This document shows positions 51,487 to 60,776 of a stretch of 64,000 nucleotides of DNA, one piece after another. How positions within the stretch are numbered: the first letter of the stretch is position 1; each line of letters opens with the position of its first letter. A model generated the notes under the pieces. The model was not told the DNA's origin. It was given only the letters and a program-made list of their open reading frames with translations, and searched no databases. The position numbers and the translations under genes were made by a program. The DNA is from Sphingobium indicum B90A (lineage in GTDB: Bacteria; Pseudomonadota; Alphaproteobacteria; Sphingomonadales; Sphingomonadaceae), in the NCBI RefSeq assembly GCF_000264945.2, contig NZ_CP013070.1:62001-126000 (forward strand), given 5' to 3'.

Positions 51487-54018
51487 ATGGATTTTCAGAA
51501 CAACGGACCGGAAATGGCCAGCGAAGAACAACGCTTCGCGCCGTCCCAAGATGTTCGGGAACATCTGGTGGTCGTGGGCAACGGCATGGCCGGCTGCCGC
51601 GCCGTCGAGGAACTGCTGGCGCGGGACAAGGACCGCTATCGCGTCACCATCTTCGGCGCGGAACCCTATGTGAACTATAACCGCATCATGCTCTCCCCGG
51701 TGCTGGCCGGGGAAAAGAGCTTCGACGACATCATCATCAACGGCCGCGACTGGTACAAAGACAATGGTATCGAACTGATCGCGGGCGACCCCGTGACGGC
51801 CATCGACCGCGCCGCCAGGACCGTCACGAGCCAATCGGGTCGCACCGTCGGCTATGACAAGCTGCTGATCGCGACGGGTTCGGACCCCTTCATCATCCCG
51901 GTTCCGGGGAAGGATCTGCCCGGCGTGATCAGCTTCCGCGACATGAAGGATGTCGACACCATGCTGGCCGCCGCCGAAGCCGGCAAGGCTTTGGGGGGCG
52001 GCAACGCAGTCGTGATCGGCGGCGGCCTGCTGGGGCTGGAGGCCGCGCATGGCCTCACCCTGCGCGGCATGAAGGTCACGGTCATCCACCTCATGGACAC
52101 GCTGATGGAACGGCAGCTCGACGAGGCGGCGGGCTGGCTGTTGAAATCGGCGCTGGAAGGGCGCGGCCAGACCATCCTGACCGGCGCCAACACCGCAGAA
52201 ATCTACGGCGACGGCAAGGTCGAGGGCGTTCGCCTGAAGGACGGCCGCGAAATCCCGGCCAGCCTTGTGGTCATGGCGGTGGGCATCCGCCCCTCGACCG
52301 CTCTCGCCCGCGAAGCCGGGCTGGAGGTCAATCGCGGCATCAAGGTCGACGATCATATGGTGACCAGCGACCCGGACGTGCTGGCGGTCGGCGAATGCGT
52401 CGAGCATGACGGCAATGTCTATGGCCTGGTCGCGCCGCTGTGGGACATGTGCCGCAGCCTGGCGGACGGGCTGACCGACCGGCATAGCGGCTACAGGGGG
52501 TCGGTCACCTCCACCAAGCTCAAGGTCGCGGGTCTGGACGTCTTCTCCGCCGGCGATTTTTCGGGCGGCGAGGGGTGCGAGGACATCGTCCTGCGCGATG
52601 CGTCTCGCGGCGTCTACAAGCGCGTCGTCGTCAGGGACGACAGGATCGTGGGCGCCGTGCTCTATGGCGACACGGCGGACGGCGGCTGGTATTTCGACCT
52701 GCTGAAGCGCGAGGAGGATGTCAGCGAAATCCGCGACCTGCTGATCTTCGGCCAGGCCTTCGCCTCCGGAGGGGGCGCGCTGGACCCTAAGGCGGCCGTT
52801 GCGGCGCTCTCGGACGATGCCGAGATTTGCGGCTGCAACGGCGTAGCCAAGGGCCAGGTCGTCGCCTGCATCGAAAAGGGCGCATGCAGCCTGGACGCGG
52901 TGCGCGCCACCTGCAAGGCGTCGGCAAGCTGCGGAAGCTGCACCGGCCTTGTCGAAAACCTGCTGAGCGTCGTGCTGGGCGAGGACGTCCAGTCCGGCCC
53001 CAAGACCCTATGCAAATGCACCAGCTTCACCCATGACGATGTCCGTCGGGAGATCGTGGCGCAGAATATGCGCTCCATCCCGGAGGTGATGCAGTTGCTG
53101 CATTGGTCGACGCCGGACGGCTGCTCCTCCTGCCGCCCCGCGCTCAACTATTATCTGCTCTGCGCGCTGCCCGGCGAATATCAGGACGACCAGCAGAGCC
53201 GCTTCGTCAATGAGCGCATGCACGCCAACATCCAGAAGGACGGCACCTATTCGGTGGTGCCGCGCATGTGGGGCGGCCTCACCAACCCGCGCGAACTGCG
53301 CGCCATCGCCGATGTGGTCGAGAAATATAACGCCCCGATGGTGAAGGTGACGGGCGGCCAGCGCCTCGACATTTTCGGCATCAGGAAGGAAGACCTGCCC
53401 GCCGTCTGGGCGGACCTCAACGCCGCGGGCATGGTTTCGGGCCATGCCTATGGCAAGTCGCTGCGCACGGTGAAGACCTGCGTCGGGTCCGAATGGTGCC
53501 GCTTCGGCACGCAGGATTCGACCGGCCTCGGCGTCAAGATAGAGCGGATGACCTGGGGATCGTGGATGCCCCACAAGTTCAAGATCGCTGCCTCCGGTTG
53601 CCCCCGCAACTGCGCGGAAGCGACGATCAAGGACTTCGGCGTGGTCTGCGTGGATTCGGGCTATGAACTGCATGTCGGCGGCAATGGCGGCATCCATGTC
53701 CGCGCCACCGACCTGCTGTGCAAGGTCTCGACCGAGCAGGAGGCGCTGGATTATTGCGCCGCCTTCATCCAGCTCTACCGCGAGGAAGCCCGCTATCTGG
53801 AGCGCACCGCGCCCTGGATCGAGCGCGTCGGCGTCGACTATGTGAAGCGGCGGATCGTCGAGGACGAAGCGGGCCGCGAGGCGCTGCGCAGCCGCTTCCT
53901 CTATTCGCAGAGCTTCTCCCAGGAAGACCCCTGGGCGCAGCGCGCGGCCGGTGCGGACAGCGAACTGCACCAGCACCTCGAACCCCCAATGCCCTTTGGC
54001 GCCATCGCCGCGGAGTGA
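51487..54018 (+). CDS. nirB: assimilatory nitrite reductase [NAD(P)H] large subunit NirB
   Basis: An 843-residue cytoplasmic enzyme reducing nitrite to ammonium. The N-terminal FAD/NAD pyridine nucleotide disulfide reductase domain has VVVGNGMAGCRAVEELL and VVIGGGLLGLEAAHGL; a BFD-like [2Fe-2S] domain follows (CGCNGVAKG...CKASASCGSCTGLVENLL). The C-terminal half is the sulfite/nitrite reductase part with siroheme/[4Fe-4S] ligands in TCVGSEWCRFG and ASGCPRNCAEATIKD. ATG 51487 with GAGG upstream is the start. nirD follows in 5 bp. Confidence 0.97.
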   Translation: MDFQNNGPEMASEEQRFAPSQDVREHLVVVGNGMAGCRAVEELLARDKDRYRVTIFGAEPYVNYNRIMLSPVLAGEKSFDDIIINGRDWYKDNGIELIAGDPVTAIDRAARTVTSQSGRTVGYDKLLIATGSDPFIIPVPGKDLPGVISFRDMKDVDTMLAAAEAGKALGGGNAVVIGGGLLGLEAAHGLTLRGMKVTVIHLMDTLMERQLDEAAGWLLKSALEGRGQTILTGANTAEIYGDGKVEGVRLKDGREIPASLVVMAVGIRPSTALAREAGLEVNRGIKVDDHMVTSDPDVLAVGECVEHDGNVYGLVAPLWDMCRSLADGLTDRHSGYRGSVTSTKLKVAGLDVFSAGDFSGGEGCEDIVLRDASRGVYKRVVVRDDRIVGAVLYGDTADGGWYFDLLKREEDVSEIRDLLIFGQAFASGGGALDPKAAVAALSDDAEICGCNGVAKGQVVACIEKGACSLDAVRATCKASASCGSCTGLVENLLSVVLGEDVQSGPKTLCKCTSFTHDDVRREIVAQNMRSIPEVMQLLHWSTPDGCSSCRPALNYYLLCALPGEYQDDQQSRFVNERMHANIQKDGTYSVVPRMWGGLTNPRELRAIADVVEKYNAPMVKVTGGQRLDIFGIRKEDLPAVWADLNAAGMVSGHAYGKSLRTVKTCVGSEWCRFGTQDSTGLGVKIERMTWGSWMPHKFKIAASGCPRNCAEATIKDFGVVCVDSGYELHVGGNGGIHVRATDLLCKVSTEQEALDYCAAFIQLYREEARYLERTAPWIERVGVDYVKRRIVEDEAGREALRSRFLYSQSFSQEDPWAQRAAGADSELHQHLEPPMPFGAIAAE

Positions 54019-54023
54019 ACCAC

Positions 54024-54359
54024 ATGACCGACTGGATCGACATCGGAACGCTGGCCGACATTCCCCAGCGCGGCGCCCGCACGGTGCGGATTGCCGGACA
54101 GAAGGAAATCGCCGTCTTCCGCACCGGCGACGACCATGTCTTCGCGCTGGTCAACGAATGCCCGCACAAGAAAGGCCCGCTGAGCCAGGGCATCGTCCAC
54201 GGCCACAGCGTCGCCTGCCCGCTGCACAACTGGAACATCGCGCTCAAGACGGGCGAAGCGCAGGGCAATGACGAGGGCTGCACCCCGACCGTCGCGGTCA
54301 AGCAGGAGGGCGGCCGCATCCTGATCGCCCGCCCGGCCTCGCTCAAGGCGGCTGCATGA
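54024..54359 (+). CDS. nirD: nitrite reductase small subunit NirD (Rieske type)
   Basis: A 111-residue Rieske-domain protein with cluster ligands CPHKKGPLSQG and CPLHNWNIALKTGEAQG. It partners NirB. Length and motif spacing are normal. Starts 5 bases after the NirB stop. After its stop a family 1 inverted palindrome pair separates it from nasC. Confidence 0.95.
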   Translation: MTDWIDIGTLADIPQRGARTVRIAGQKEIAVFRTGDDHVFALVNECPHKKGPLSQGIVHGHSVACPLHNWNIALKTGEAQGNDEGCTPTVAVKQEGGRILIARPASLKAAA

Positions 54360-54374
54360 AGGTCAGTCTCCTTT

Positions 54375-54487
54375 CTCCCCTCCCTTTCAAGGGAGGAGCC
54401 GGGGGTGGGTGCGCCGCGCCCGCGGCGCCCGCGACGGTAGTGCTGCAGGCTCCCACCCACCCCAACCCCTCCCTTGAAAGGGAGGGG
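54375..54487. repeat. inverted palindrome pair, family 1, between nirD and nasC
   Basis: Left palindrome 54375-54398 followed by GGGGGTGGGTG; right arm CCCACCCACCCC then palindrome 54466-54487 (10-base halves around GA). The last half, AAGGGAGGGG, stands directly before ATG 54490 and contains GGAGG-type purines, so it can serve as the ribosome binding site of nasC. No target duplication seen. Confidence 0.75.
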
Positions 54488-54489
54488 CT

Positions 54490-57096
54490 ATGACAAGTGT
54501 CCGCACCACCTGCGCCTATTGCGGCGTCGGCTGCGGCATTTCGGCCACGCCGACCGGGCCGCGCTCGGCCGACATCAAGGGCGATGAGGCGCATCCCGCC
54601 AATGCCGGCCGCCTCTGCTCCAAGGGCACGCATCTGGGCGAAACGGTGGGCCTGACGGGGCGCCTGCTGCACCCGATGATCGGCAACAGGCGCGCAAGCT
54701 GGGACAAGGCGCTGGACCTGGTGGCGCGGAAATTCCGCGAAACCATCGACCGCCACGGTCCCGACAGCGTGGCCTTCTACGTCTCCGGTCAATTGATGAC
54801 CGAGGATTATTATGTCGCCAACAAGCTGATGAAGGGCTTTATCGGCTCGGCGAACATCGACACCAACAGCCGCCTCTGCATGTCGAGCGCGGTCGCCGGG
54901 CACAATCGCGCCTTTGGCGAGGATGTGGTGCCCGCCAGCTATGACGATCTGGACGAAGCGGACCTGATCGTGCTGGTCGGCTCCAACACCGCATGGTGCC
55001 ACCCGATCGTCTACCAGCGCATCCAGGCGGCCCGCGCCGCGCGCGGGACGAAGCTCGTCGTCATCGATCCGCGCCGCACCGAAAGCTGCGAAGGCGCGGA
55101 CCTGCATCTGCCGGTGAAGCCCGGCACCGACGTCGCCCTGATGAACGGCCTGCTCGCTTGGGTAGCGGCGGAGGGCGCCACCGACCCCGCCTTCCTCGCC
55201 GATCATGTCAGCGCGCCCGAAGATTTCTGGGATCATGTCCGCGCCGGGCACGACCTCTGGACGACGGCGAAGACCTGCGACGTCGCGCCCGCGCTGCTGG
55301 AACAATTCTACAAGCTGTTCGCCGCCACGCCGCGCACCGTCACGCTGTTCAGCCAGGGCATCAACCAGTCGATCCGCGGCACCGACCAGGTGAACGCGAT
55401 CATCAACGTCCACCTCGCCACCGGCCGCATCGGCAAGCCGGGCGCGGCGCCCTTCTCGATCACCGGCCAGCCCAACGCCATGGGCGGCCGCGAAGTCGGC
55501 GGCCTTGCCTCCAGCCTTGCCGCCCATATGGATTTCGCGCCGGAAAATGTGGAGCGGGTGGGCCGCTTCTGGGCCGCCCCCGCCATGGCCACCAAGCCGG
55601 GCCTGAAAGCGGTCGACCTGTTCCGCGCCATCAACGAAGGCCGGATCAAGGCGCTCTGGATCATGGCGACCAACCCCGCCGTCTCCATGCCCGACGCGGG
55701 CCGCGTGCGGGAGGCGCTGGAGGCGATCCCCTTCCTCGTCGTGTCGGACATCATGGCCGACACCGACAGCAGCACGCATGCCCATGTCCGCCTGCCCGCC
55801 GCCGGATGGGGGGAAAAGGACGGCACCGTCACCAATTCGGACCGCACGATCAGCCGCCAGCGACCCTTCCTGCCGCTGCCGGGAGAGGCGAAGCCGGACT
55901 GGTGGATCGTCAAGGAAGTCGCCCGCCGCATGGGATGGCGCAGCGCCTTCGCCTATGATCGGCCCGCCGACATCTGGCGCGAACATGCCCGCCTGACCGC
56001 CTATCGGAATGACGGAGAGCGGCTGCTCAACCTGCGCTCCCATGCGACCATCGGCAACGACGCCTATGACGCCATGGAGCCGTTCCGCTGGGGCGGCACG
56101 CCCTTCGCCGACGGCCGCTTCCCGACGCCGGACGGCAAGGCGCGACTGGTCCTGACCAGGCAGATGGAGGTTCAGGAGCCGCTGCGGGATTGGCCGATGA
56201 CGCTCAACACCGGGCGTTACCGCGACCAGTGGCACACGATGAGCCGCACCGGCCTGTCCCCGAAACTCGCGCGCCATCGCGAGGAGCCGCAGGTCGAAAT
56301 CCATCCGAAGGATGCCGAGGCGCTGGGCATCGTCGACCGCGACCTTGCCCGCGTCCAGACGGCGCAGGGCAACAGCATCTTCCGCGTCAGCCTGAGCGAA
56401 GGCCAGCGCCCCGGCGAGATCTTCACGCCGATCCACTGGACCGACCAGATGTCGAGCGGCGGCCGCACCGGCCTGCTCCCTCGTCCGCTGGTCGATCCGC
56501 ATTCGGGCCAGCCCGGCTTCAAATCCACCCCGGCCAGCGTCGAGAAGGTCGCGACCGAGTGGAGCGGTTTCCTCATCCTGCGCGGCGATGAGCCGGTGAA
56601 GCTGCCCTGCCTCTGGTCCACCCGGATCACCGTTCCGGGCGGCGCGCTGTACGAGATCGCCGGCAATGGCGACCCGGCCCGCCTCGACGCCTTTCTTCCG
56701 AAGGGCGACCGGGTCGAGGCCATGGACGCCTCCCGCGGCACCCGGCGCGTCGCGACCATCAGCGAAGGCAGGCTGAACGGCGTGCTGTTCGTGACGCGCA
56801 CCGGCCTGTTGCCCTCGCGCGACTGGCTGATCGGCCAGTTGCAGGCAGAGGGAGTCGGCGGCTCCGTCCTCGCGGCGCGGGGACCGGGCAGCCAGCCGGA
56901 AAAGGGCGCGACCGTCTGCGTCTGCTTCGACATCGGGTTGAACCAGATCGTCGCCGCCATCCGCGAGCAGGATCTGGTCGACGTCGCCGCCGTCGGCAAG
57001 GCGCTGGGGGCGGGGACCAATTGCGGATCGTGCCGCCCCGCGCTCGCCAATATCCTCACCCAGACATTGCAGGAGACGCTTCATGCAGCCGAATGA
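54490..57096 (+). CDS. nasC: assimilatory nitrate reductase catalytic subunit NasC
   Basis: An 868-residue molybdopterin enzyme reducing nitrate to nitrite. The [4Fe-4S] motif CAYCGVGCGI..LCSKG is at about 8-45, DTNSRLCMSSAV near 128 is the Mo-binding region, then typical MGD-binding blocks (VLVGSNTAWCHPIVYQR, DPRRTESCEGADLHLPVKPGTD, NPAVSMPDAGRVREAL). The C-terminal ~60 residues are a BFD-like [2Fe-2S] domain (CVCFDIGLNQIV...NCGSCRPALANIL), as in NADH-linked NasC. Its last codons overlap the cobA start. Confidence 0.96.
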   Translation: MTSVRTTCAYCGVGCGISATPTGPRSADIKGDEAHPANAGRLCSKGTHLGETVGLTGRLLHPMIGNRRASWDKALDLVARKFRETIDRHGPDSVAFYVSGQLMTEDYYVANKLMKGFIGSANIDTNSRLCMSSAVAGHNRAFGEDVVPASYDDLDEADLIVLVGSNTAWCHPIVYQRIQAARAARGTKLVVIDPRRTESCEGADLHLPVKPGTDVALMNGLLAWVAAEGATDPAFLADHVSAPEDFWDHVRAGHDLWTTAKTCDVAPALLEQFYKLFAATPRTVTLFSQGINQSIRGTDQVNAIINVHLATGRIGKPGAAPFSITGQPNAMGGREVGGLASSLAAHMDFAPENVERVGRFWAAPAMATKPGLKAVDLFRAINEGRIKALWIMATNPAVSMPDAGRVREALEAIPFLVVSDIMADTDSSTHAHVRLPAAGWGEKDGTVTNSDRTISRQRPFLPLPGEAKPDWWIVKEVARRMGWRSAFAYDRPADIWREHARLTAYRNDGERLLNLRSHATIGNDAYDAMEPFRWGGTPFADGRFPTPDGKARLVLTRQMEVQEPLRDWPMTLNTGRYRDQWHTMSRTGLSPKLARHREEPQVEIHPKDAEALGIVDRDLARVQTAQGNSIFRVSLSEGQRPGEIFTPIHWTDQMSSGGRTGLLPRPLVDPHSGQPGFKSTPASVEKVATEWSGFLILRGDEPVKLPCLWSTRITVPGGALYEIAGNGDPARLDAFLPKGDRVEAMDASRGTRRVATISEGRLNGVLFVTRTGLLPSRDWLIGQLQAEGVGGSVLAARGPGSQPEKGATVCVCFDIGLNQIVAAIREQDLVDVAAVGKALGAGTNCGSCRPALANILTQTLQETLHAAE

Positions 57097-57865
57097 GCTT
57101 ATCGCCCCCGGCGAGGTCTGGCTGGTGGGCGCAGGCCCCGGCGACCCGGACCTGCTGACCCGCAAGGCCGAAAAGCTGATCGCTGCGGCGGAGATCGTCT
57201 TCCACGACGCGCTGGTGGGGCCGGGGGTGCTGGACCTGATCCCGCAGGGCGTCGAGCGGGTCAGCGTCGGCAAACGCTCCGGCCGCCACAGCAAGGCGCA
57301 GGAAAGCATCAACGACCTGCTGCTGGCGGCGGCGAAGGCGGGCAAGCGCGTCGTGCGGCTGAAGGGGGGCGACCCCTCGGTCTTCGGCCGCTCGGCGGAG
57401 GAGATGGAGCATCTGGCGGAGGCGGGCGTCGCCGTGCGCATCTGCCCCGGCATCACCACCGCCAGCGCGGCGGCGGCGAACGGCCATGCCTCGCTCACCC
57501 TGCGCGGCGTGGCGCGGGGACTGACGCTGGTGACGGCGCATCTGAAGGCAGGCGAGCCGCTGAAGCTCGACTGGGAAGCGCTGGCCCGGCCGGGCGGCAC
57601 GCTCGGCATCTATATGGGCCGCGCCGCTGCCGGAGAAATCAGCCGCTCGCTGATCGCCGCCGGGCGCGATCCCGAAACGCCGGTGATGGTGGCGGTCAAT
57701 GTCTCGCTCCCCAATGAACGGCTGATCCGGGGCAAGCTGTCGGCGCTGGCCTTCCTGGTGGCGACGATCAGCGACGAAGACCCAACCCTGCTGCTGATCG
57801 GGGAAGCAGTGGCGGGAACCCATTTGCCGGTGGAAGTGGTTGAGAGTGCTACCGTCCGGGCCTGA
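57083..57865 (+). CDS. cobA: uroporphyrinogen-III C-methyltransferase CobA
   Basis: A 260-residue SAM-dependent methyltransferase converting uroporphyrinogen III to precorrin-2. Family motifs: VWLVGAGPGDPDLLTRKAEKLI, VFHDALVGPGVLD, VSVGKRSGRHSKAQESINDLL, VVRLKGGDPSVFGR and ICPGITTASAAAA. It overlaps nasC by 14 bp and supplies precursor for siroheme of NirB, with the N-domain protein at 40.1 kb completing the route. Confidence 0.95.
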   Translation: MQPNELIAPGEVWLVGAGPGDPDLLTRKAEKLIAAAEIVFHDALVGPGVLDLIPQGVERVSVGKRSGRHSKAQESINDLLLAAAKAGKRVVRLKGGDPSVFGRSAEEMEHLAEAGVAVRICPGITTASAAAANGHASLTLRGVARGLTLVTAHLKAGEPLKLDWEALARPGGTLGIYMGRAAAGEISRSLIAAGRDPETPVMVAVNVSLPNERLIRGKLSALAFLVATISDEDPTLLLIGEAVAGTHLPVEVVESATVRA

Positions 57866-57880
57866 CGACCAACCCTACCT

Positions 57881-57955
57881 CCGTTCGGGCTGAGCCTGTC
57901 GAAGCCCTTTTCTCCTCAAGAGAAGCCGAACCCTTCGACAGGCTCAGCCCAATCG
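57881..57955. repeat. inverted pair, family 3 (CTTCGACAGGCTCAG)
   Basis: CCGTTCGGGCTGAGCCTGTCGAAG (57881-57904, approximately) and CCCTTCGACAGGCTCAGCCC (57931-57950) form an inverted pair with about 26 bases between. It is the same family as the purN-purM gap (4380-4525). It occupies the gap between cobA and the convergent mobA gene. Confidence 0.75.
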
Positions 57956-58483
57956 GGGAAAAGTGAACCGCTCCAGATCCTCCGGCCGGTTGATATTGGG
58001 CAGCACGAACTCCGGCCGCTCCACGATCCGCGCCCCGACCCGCTCCAGCCAGCCATGGATCGCCCGGCTATTCTCCTCGGCCAGATGCGCATCCAGCTCT
58101 CCCGCCAATGAAGCGGGCCAGAAGCCGGCCAGTTGCTGCCCCTTCAGGATCGCCGCGCCATCCCCGATCAAGGCCTGCGCCAACCCGTCCGGATAGACCG
58201 GAACGTCGCACCCCGTCGTCAGCACCGCGTCATAACCCTGCGCCGCCGCATGATGCAGCGCGGCGTTCAGCCCCCCTAACGGTCCCATGTCCGCCGCCGG
58301 CCGGTCCGCCAGCCCGGTCATTCCCGGAACGTGCCGCCCGCAAATCACCACCGTCTCGACATGCGCGCCCAGCGCCGCCGCCGCATGATCCAGCAATGTC
58401 CGCCCATCGAGCATCGCCAAGGCCTTGTCGCTGCCGAAGCGGCTGGATCGTCCCCCGGCCAGAACCGCGCCCAGCAATCGCAT
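57944..58483 (-). CDS. mobA: molybdenum cofactor guanylyltransferase MobA
   Basis: Adds GMP to molybdopterin to make the MGD cofactor needed by NasC. The 179-residue protein begins LLGAVLAGGRSSRFGSDKALA (glycine-rich GTP-binding loop) and has PAADMGPLGGLNAALHHA and VLTTGCDVPVYP, the family motifs. ATG at 58483 has a strong AGGAGGG upstream (8-base spacing), so it is preferred over ATGs at 58498 and 58510. It is convergent with cobA. Confidence 0.94.
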   Translation of the reverse strand: MRLLGAVLAGGRSSRFGSDKALAMLDGRTLLDHAAAALGAHVETVVICGRHVPGMTGLADRPAADMGPLGGLNAALHHAAAQGYDAVLTTGCDVPVYPDGLAQALIGDGAAILKGQQLAGFWPASLAGELDAHLAEENSRAIHGWLERVGARIVERPEFVLPNINRPEDLERFTFPRLG

Positions 58484-58575
58484 TCCGTCCCTCCTCATGC
58501 CGCTTGGCATTGTCCTCGCTTTCCCTTATGGCGCGCGGCGCGGGCGGGGACAAACCCTCGCGCGCAAAGAAGATC

Positions 58576-58764
58576 GCGCCGGTGCCCCCAAAGGGCTGAA
58601 AACGGGAATGCGGTGCGGGCGGGAAACCGTCCTATTCCGCGGCTGTCCCTGCAACTGTAAGCGGTGAGCGCGATGCACTTCGGTCCATGGACCGGCCACT
58701 GGACGCAAGTCCGGGAAGGCATGCATCGCTGCGTTGACCCGCGAGCCAGGAGACCTGCCGGCGC
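58576..58764 (+). promoter_or_regulatory. cobalamin riboswitch controlling btuB
   Basis: Stem P1: GCGCCGG at 58576-58582 pairs with CCGGCGC at 58758-58764. In between are the conserved elements GGAATGCGGTGCGG, AAACCG, GCAACTGTAAGCGG, CACTGG and GAGCCAGGAGACCTGCC, in the right order. This is the B12 box and cobalamin-aptamer pattern. The btu genes follow. Adenosylcobalamin binding is expected to lower expression. Confidence 0.92.
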
Positions 58765-58948
58765 ACGGTCGCTCTTGCCCTGGCCCAGGTGTTGGCCATG
58801 GCACGGTGTTTTCCGTCTGAGCGACGAAGCGGCGCAGGGCCGCATCGGTGCGGGGGAGGGCACTGGCGTCGACTTCCCCCTGCGCCGACCGCGATGAGCG
58901 GATGCCCTGAGCCATGAAGTCGCAGCGACGCTCAGGGAAACAGATATA
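58765..58948 (+). promoter_or_regulatory. riboswitch expression platform with RBS-masking hairpin
   Basis: Between the aptamer and the btuB ATG there are two hairpins. The last pairs CCCTGAGC (58905-58912) with GCTCAGGG (58930-58937), 8 bp, and buries AGGG, the probable Shine-Dalgarno of btuB (about 11 bases before ATG 58949). An upstream stem (CGGTGCGGGGGA with TCCCCCTGCGCCG) overlaps. No U-tract terminator is present, so translational control is the likely mode. Confidence 0.6.
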
Positions 58949-60769
58949 ATGTTGAAAGCCACCCTCTCTCTTGCCGCTTTGCTCGCGGCCGCGCCCGCCC
59001 TCGCCGCCGATGATGACGAGATCATCGTCACCGCATTGGGCATCGAGCAGCCCCGCGACGAGGTCGGCCAGGCCGTCACCGTCATCGACGCCGACACCAT
59101 CCGCACCCGCCAGAGCGTCAGCGTCGTGGACCTGCTGGCGACCACGCCGGGCGTGCGCTTCAACCGCAGCGGCAGCTTGGGCGGGGTGACCGGCGTTTCG
59201 CTGCGCGGCGCTGAAACGACGCAGACGCTGGTGCTGATCGACGGGGTCAAGGTCAACGACACCAGCGGCATTGGCGACATGTACGATTTCGGCAATCTGC
59301 TGACCGGCAATATCCGGCGGATCGAAATTTTGCGGGGGTCCAACTCCATCGCCTATGGCAGCCAGGCGGTCGGCGGCGTCGTCAACGTCATGACCGGCAC
59401 GCCTGCCGCCGGTTTCGCGGGCAATGCATCGGTCGATTACGGCTATAGCGACACGCTGAACGCCAAGGCGGACGTTTCGGGCGGCAGCGGCATCGCATCG
59501 GGCGGCGTTGGCATCGCCTATTTCAACACCGACGGCATTTCCTCCGCCGCCAATGGCACGGAAAAGGACGGCTATGAGAATATCGCCGCCAACGCCAAGC
59601 TGAAGCTGGCCTTCACCGATACGCTCAGCCTCGACCTGCGCGGCTATTATATCCATGCCGATCTGGATACCGACAACGGCGTGTTGGACAGCACAGCGGA
59701 CACTTCCAAATCGGATCAATATGTCGGCTATGCCGGGCTGAACCTGGAGCTGTTCGACGGCAGGCTCACCAACCGGGCGGCCGTGACCTGGTTCCGCATG
59801 GACCGCGACTATACATCCGCATTCGGCCCCTATGGCTATTCGGGCACCAATCTGCGCTTCGAATATGAGGGCGTCTATCAGCCGGTCGATCAGGCGAAGC
59901 TGGTCTTCGGCTATGAACATGAACGGCCCGACTATGACTTCTCCGGCTTCGGCTCGGTGGAAAGCCACAAGGCCGATGTCGACAGCGTCTATGCGCTGGC
60001 CATCGTGAAGCCGGTCGCCGGCCTGTCGCTGACCGCCGGCGCGCGGCATGACGATCACAGCCAGTTCGGCGGCGCGACCACCTTCGGCGCCAATGCCAAC
60101 TACACGCCCAACGCCGGCGCGACCAATATCCGCATGAGCTATGGCGAAGGGTTCAAGGCCCCGTCCCTTTATCAGCTTTACGGCGCCGATGTCGGCAATG
60201 CGGGCCTGCGTCCGGAGCGGTCGAAAAGCTACGACATCGGCTTCGACCAAAGGCTGGATGGCGACCGGGCGATCCTCTCTGTCACGGCGTTCCGCCGCGA
60301 CACCAAAGACCAGATCAACTATGATTATTCGATCGGCCTTTACGGCGGGTACAATAATCTGGACCGCACCCGCGCCAAGGGCGTGGAGGCGATGCTGGCC
60401 CTGAAGCCTGTCGATGCGCTGACGGTCACGGCCGCCTACAGCCATGTCGATGCGCGCGACCGCAATACCGACGCCCGGCTGCCGCGCCGCGCCGCCGATG
60501 CGGTCAGCGTTTCGGCGGACTATGTCTGGCCCTTCGGCCTGTCGACCGGCGCGACCGTGACGATGGTGGGCGACAGCTTCAACGATGCGACCAACGCGAT
60601 CCGGCTGGACGGCTATGCCGTGACGGACGTGCGGGCATCCTTCCCGATCCGGGAGAATCTGGAGATCTACGGCCGCATCGACAATCTGACCGATGAGAAA
60701 TATGCCACTGTCTATGGCTATGGCACATATGGCCGCTCGGCCTTCGGCGGCGTGCGTGTGCGCTTCTGA
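58949..60769 (+). CDS. btuB: TonB-dependent vitamin B12 receptor BtuB
   Basis: A 606-residue outer-membrane receptor with signal peptide (LKATLSLAALLAAAPALAADDD), TonB box-like DEIIVTALG, a plug (VSVVDLLATTPGVRFNRSGSLGGVTGVSLRGAETTQTLVLIDGVKVND) and a beta-barrel that ends RVRF, an aromatic C-terminus. Cobalamin uptake is inferred from the riboswitch upstream and from btuF/C/D downstream. The 600-residue size is that of BtuB. Confidence 0.92.
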   Translation: MLKATLSLAALLAAAPALAADDDEIIVTALGIEQPRDEVGQAVTVIDADTIRTRQSVSVVDLLATTPGVRFNRSGSLGGVTGVSLRGAETTQTLVLIDGVKVNDTSGIGDMYDFGNLLTGNIRRIEILRGSNSIAYGSQAVGGVVNVMTGTPAAGFAGNASVDYGYSDTLNAKADVSGGSGIASGGVGIAYFNTDGISSAANGTEKDGYENIAANAKLKLAFTDTLSLDLRGYYIHADLDTDNGVLDSTADTSKSDQYVGYAGLNLELFDGRLTNRAAVTWFRMDRDYTSAFGPYGYSGTNLRFEYEGVYQPVDQAKLVFGYEHERPDYDFSGFGSVESHKADVDSVYALAIVKPVAGLSLTAGARHDDHSQFGGATTFGANANYTPNAGATNIRMSYGEGFKAPSLYQLYGADVGNAGLRPERSKSYDIGFDQRLDGDRAILSVTAFRRDTKDQINYDYSIGLYGGYNNLDRTRAKGVEAMLALKPVDALTVTAAYSHVDARDRNTDARLPRRAADAVSVSADYVWPFGLSTGATVTMVGDSFNDATNAIRLDGYAVTDVRASFPIRENLEIYGRIDNLTDEKYATVYGYGTYGRSAFGGVRVRF

Positions 60770-60776
60770 AAATAGC

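Noticed and set aside
54343..57609. About 1090-codon minus-strand frame opposite nasC
   Set aside because: Longest shadow frame in the window; nasC, cobA motifs on the other strand are unambiguous.
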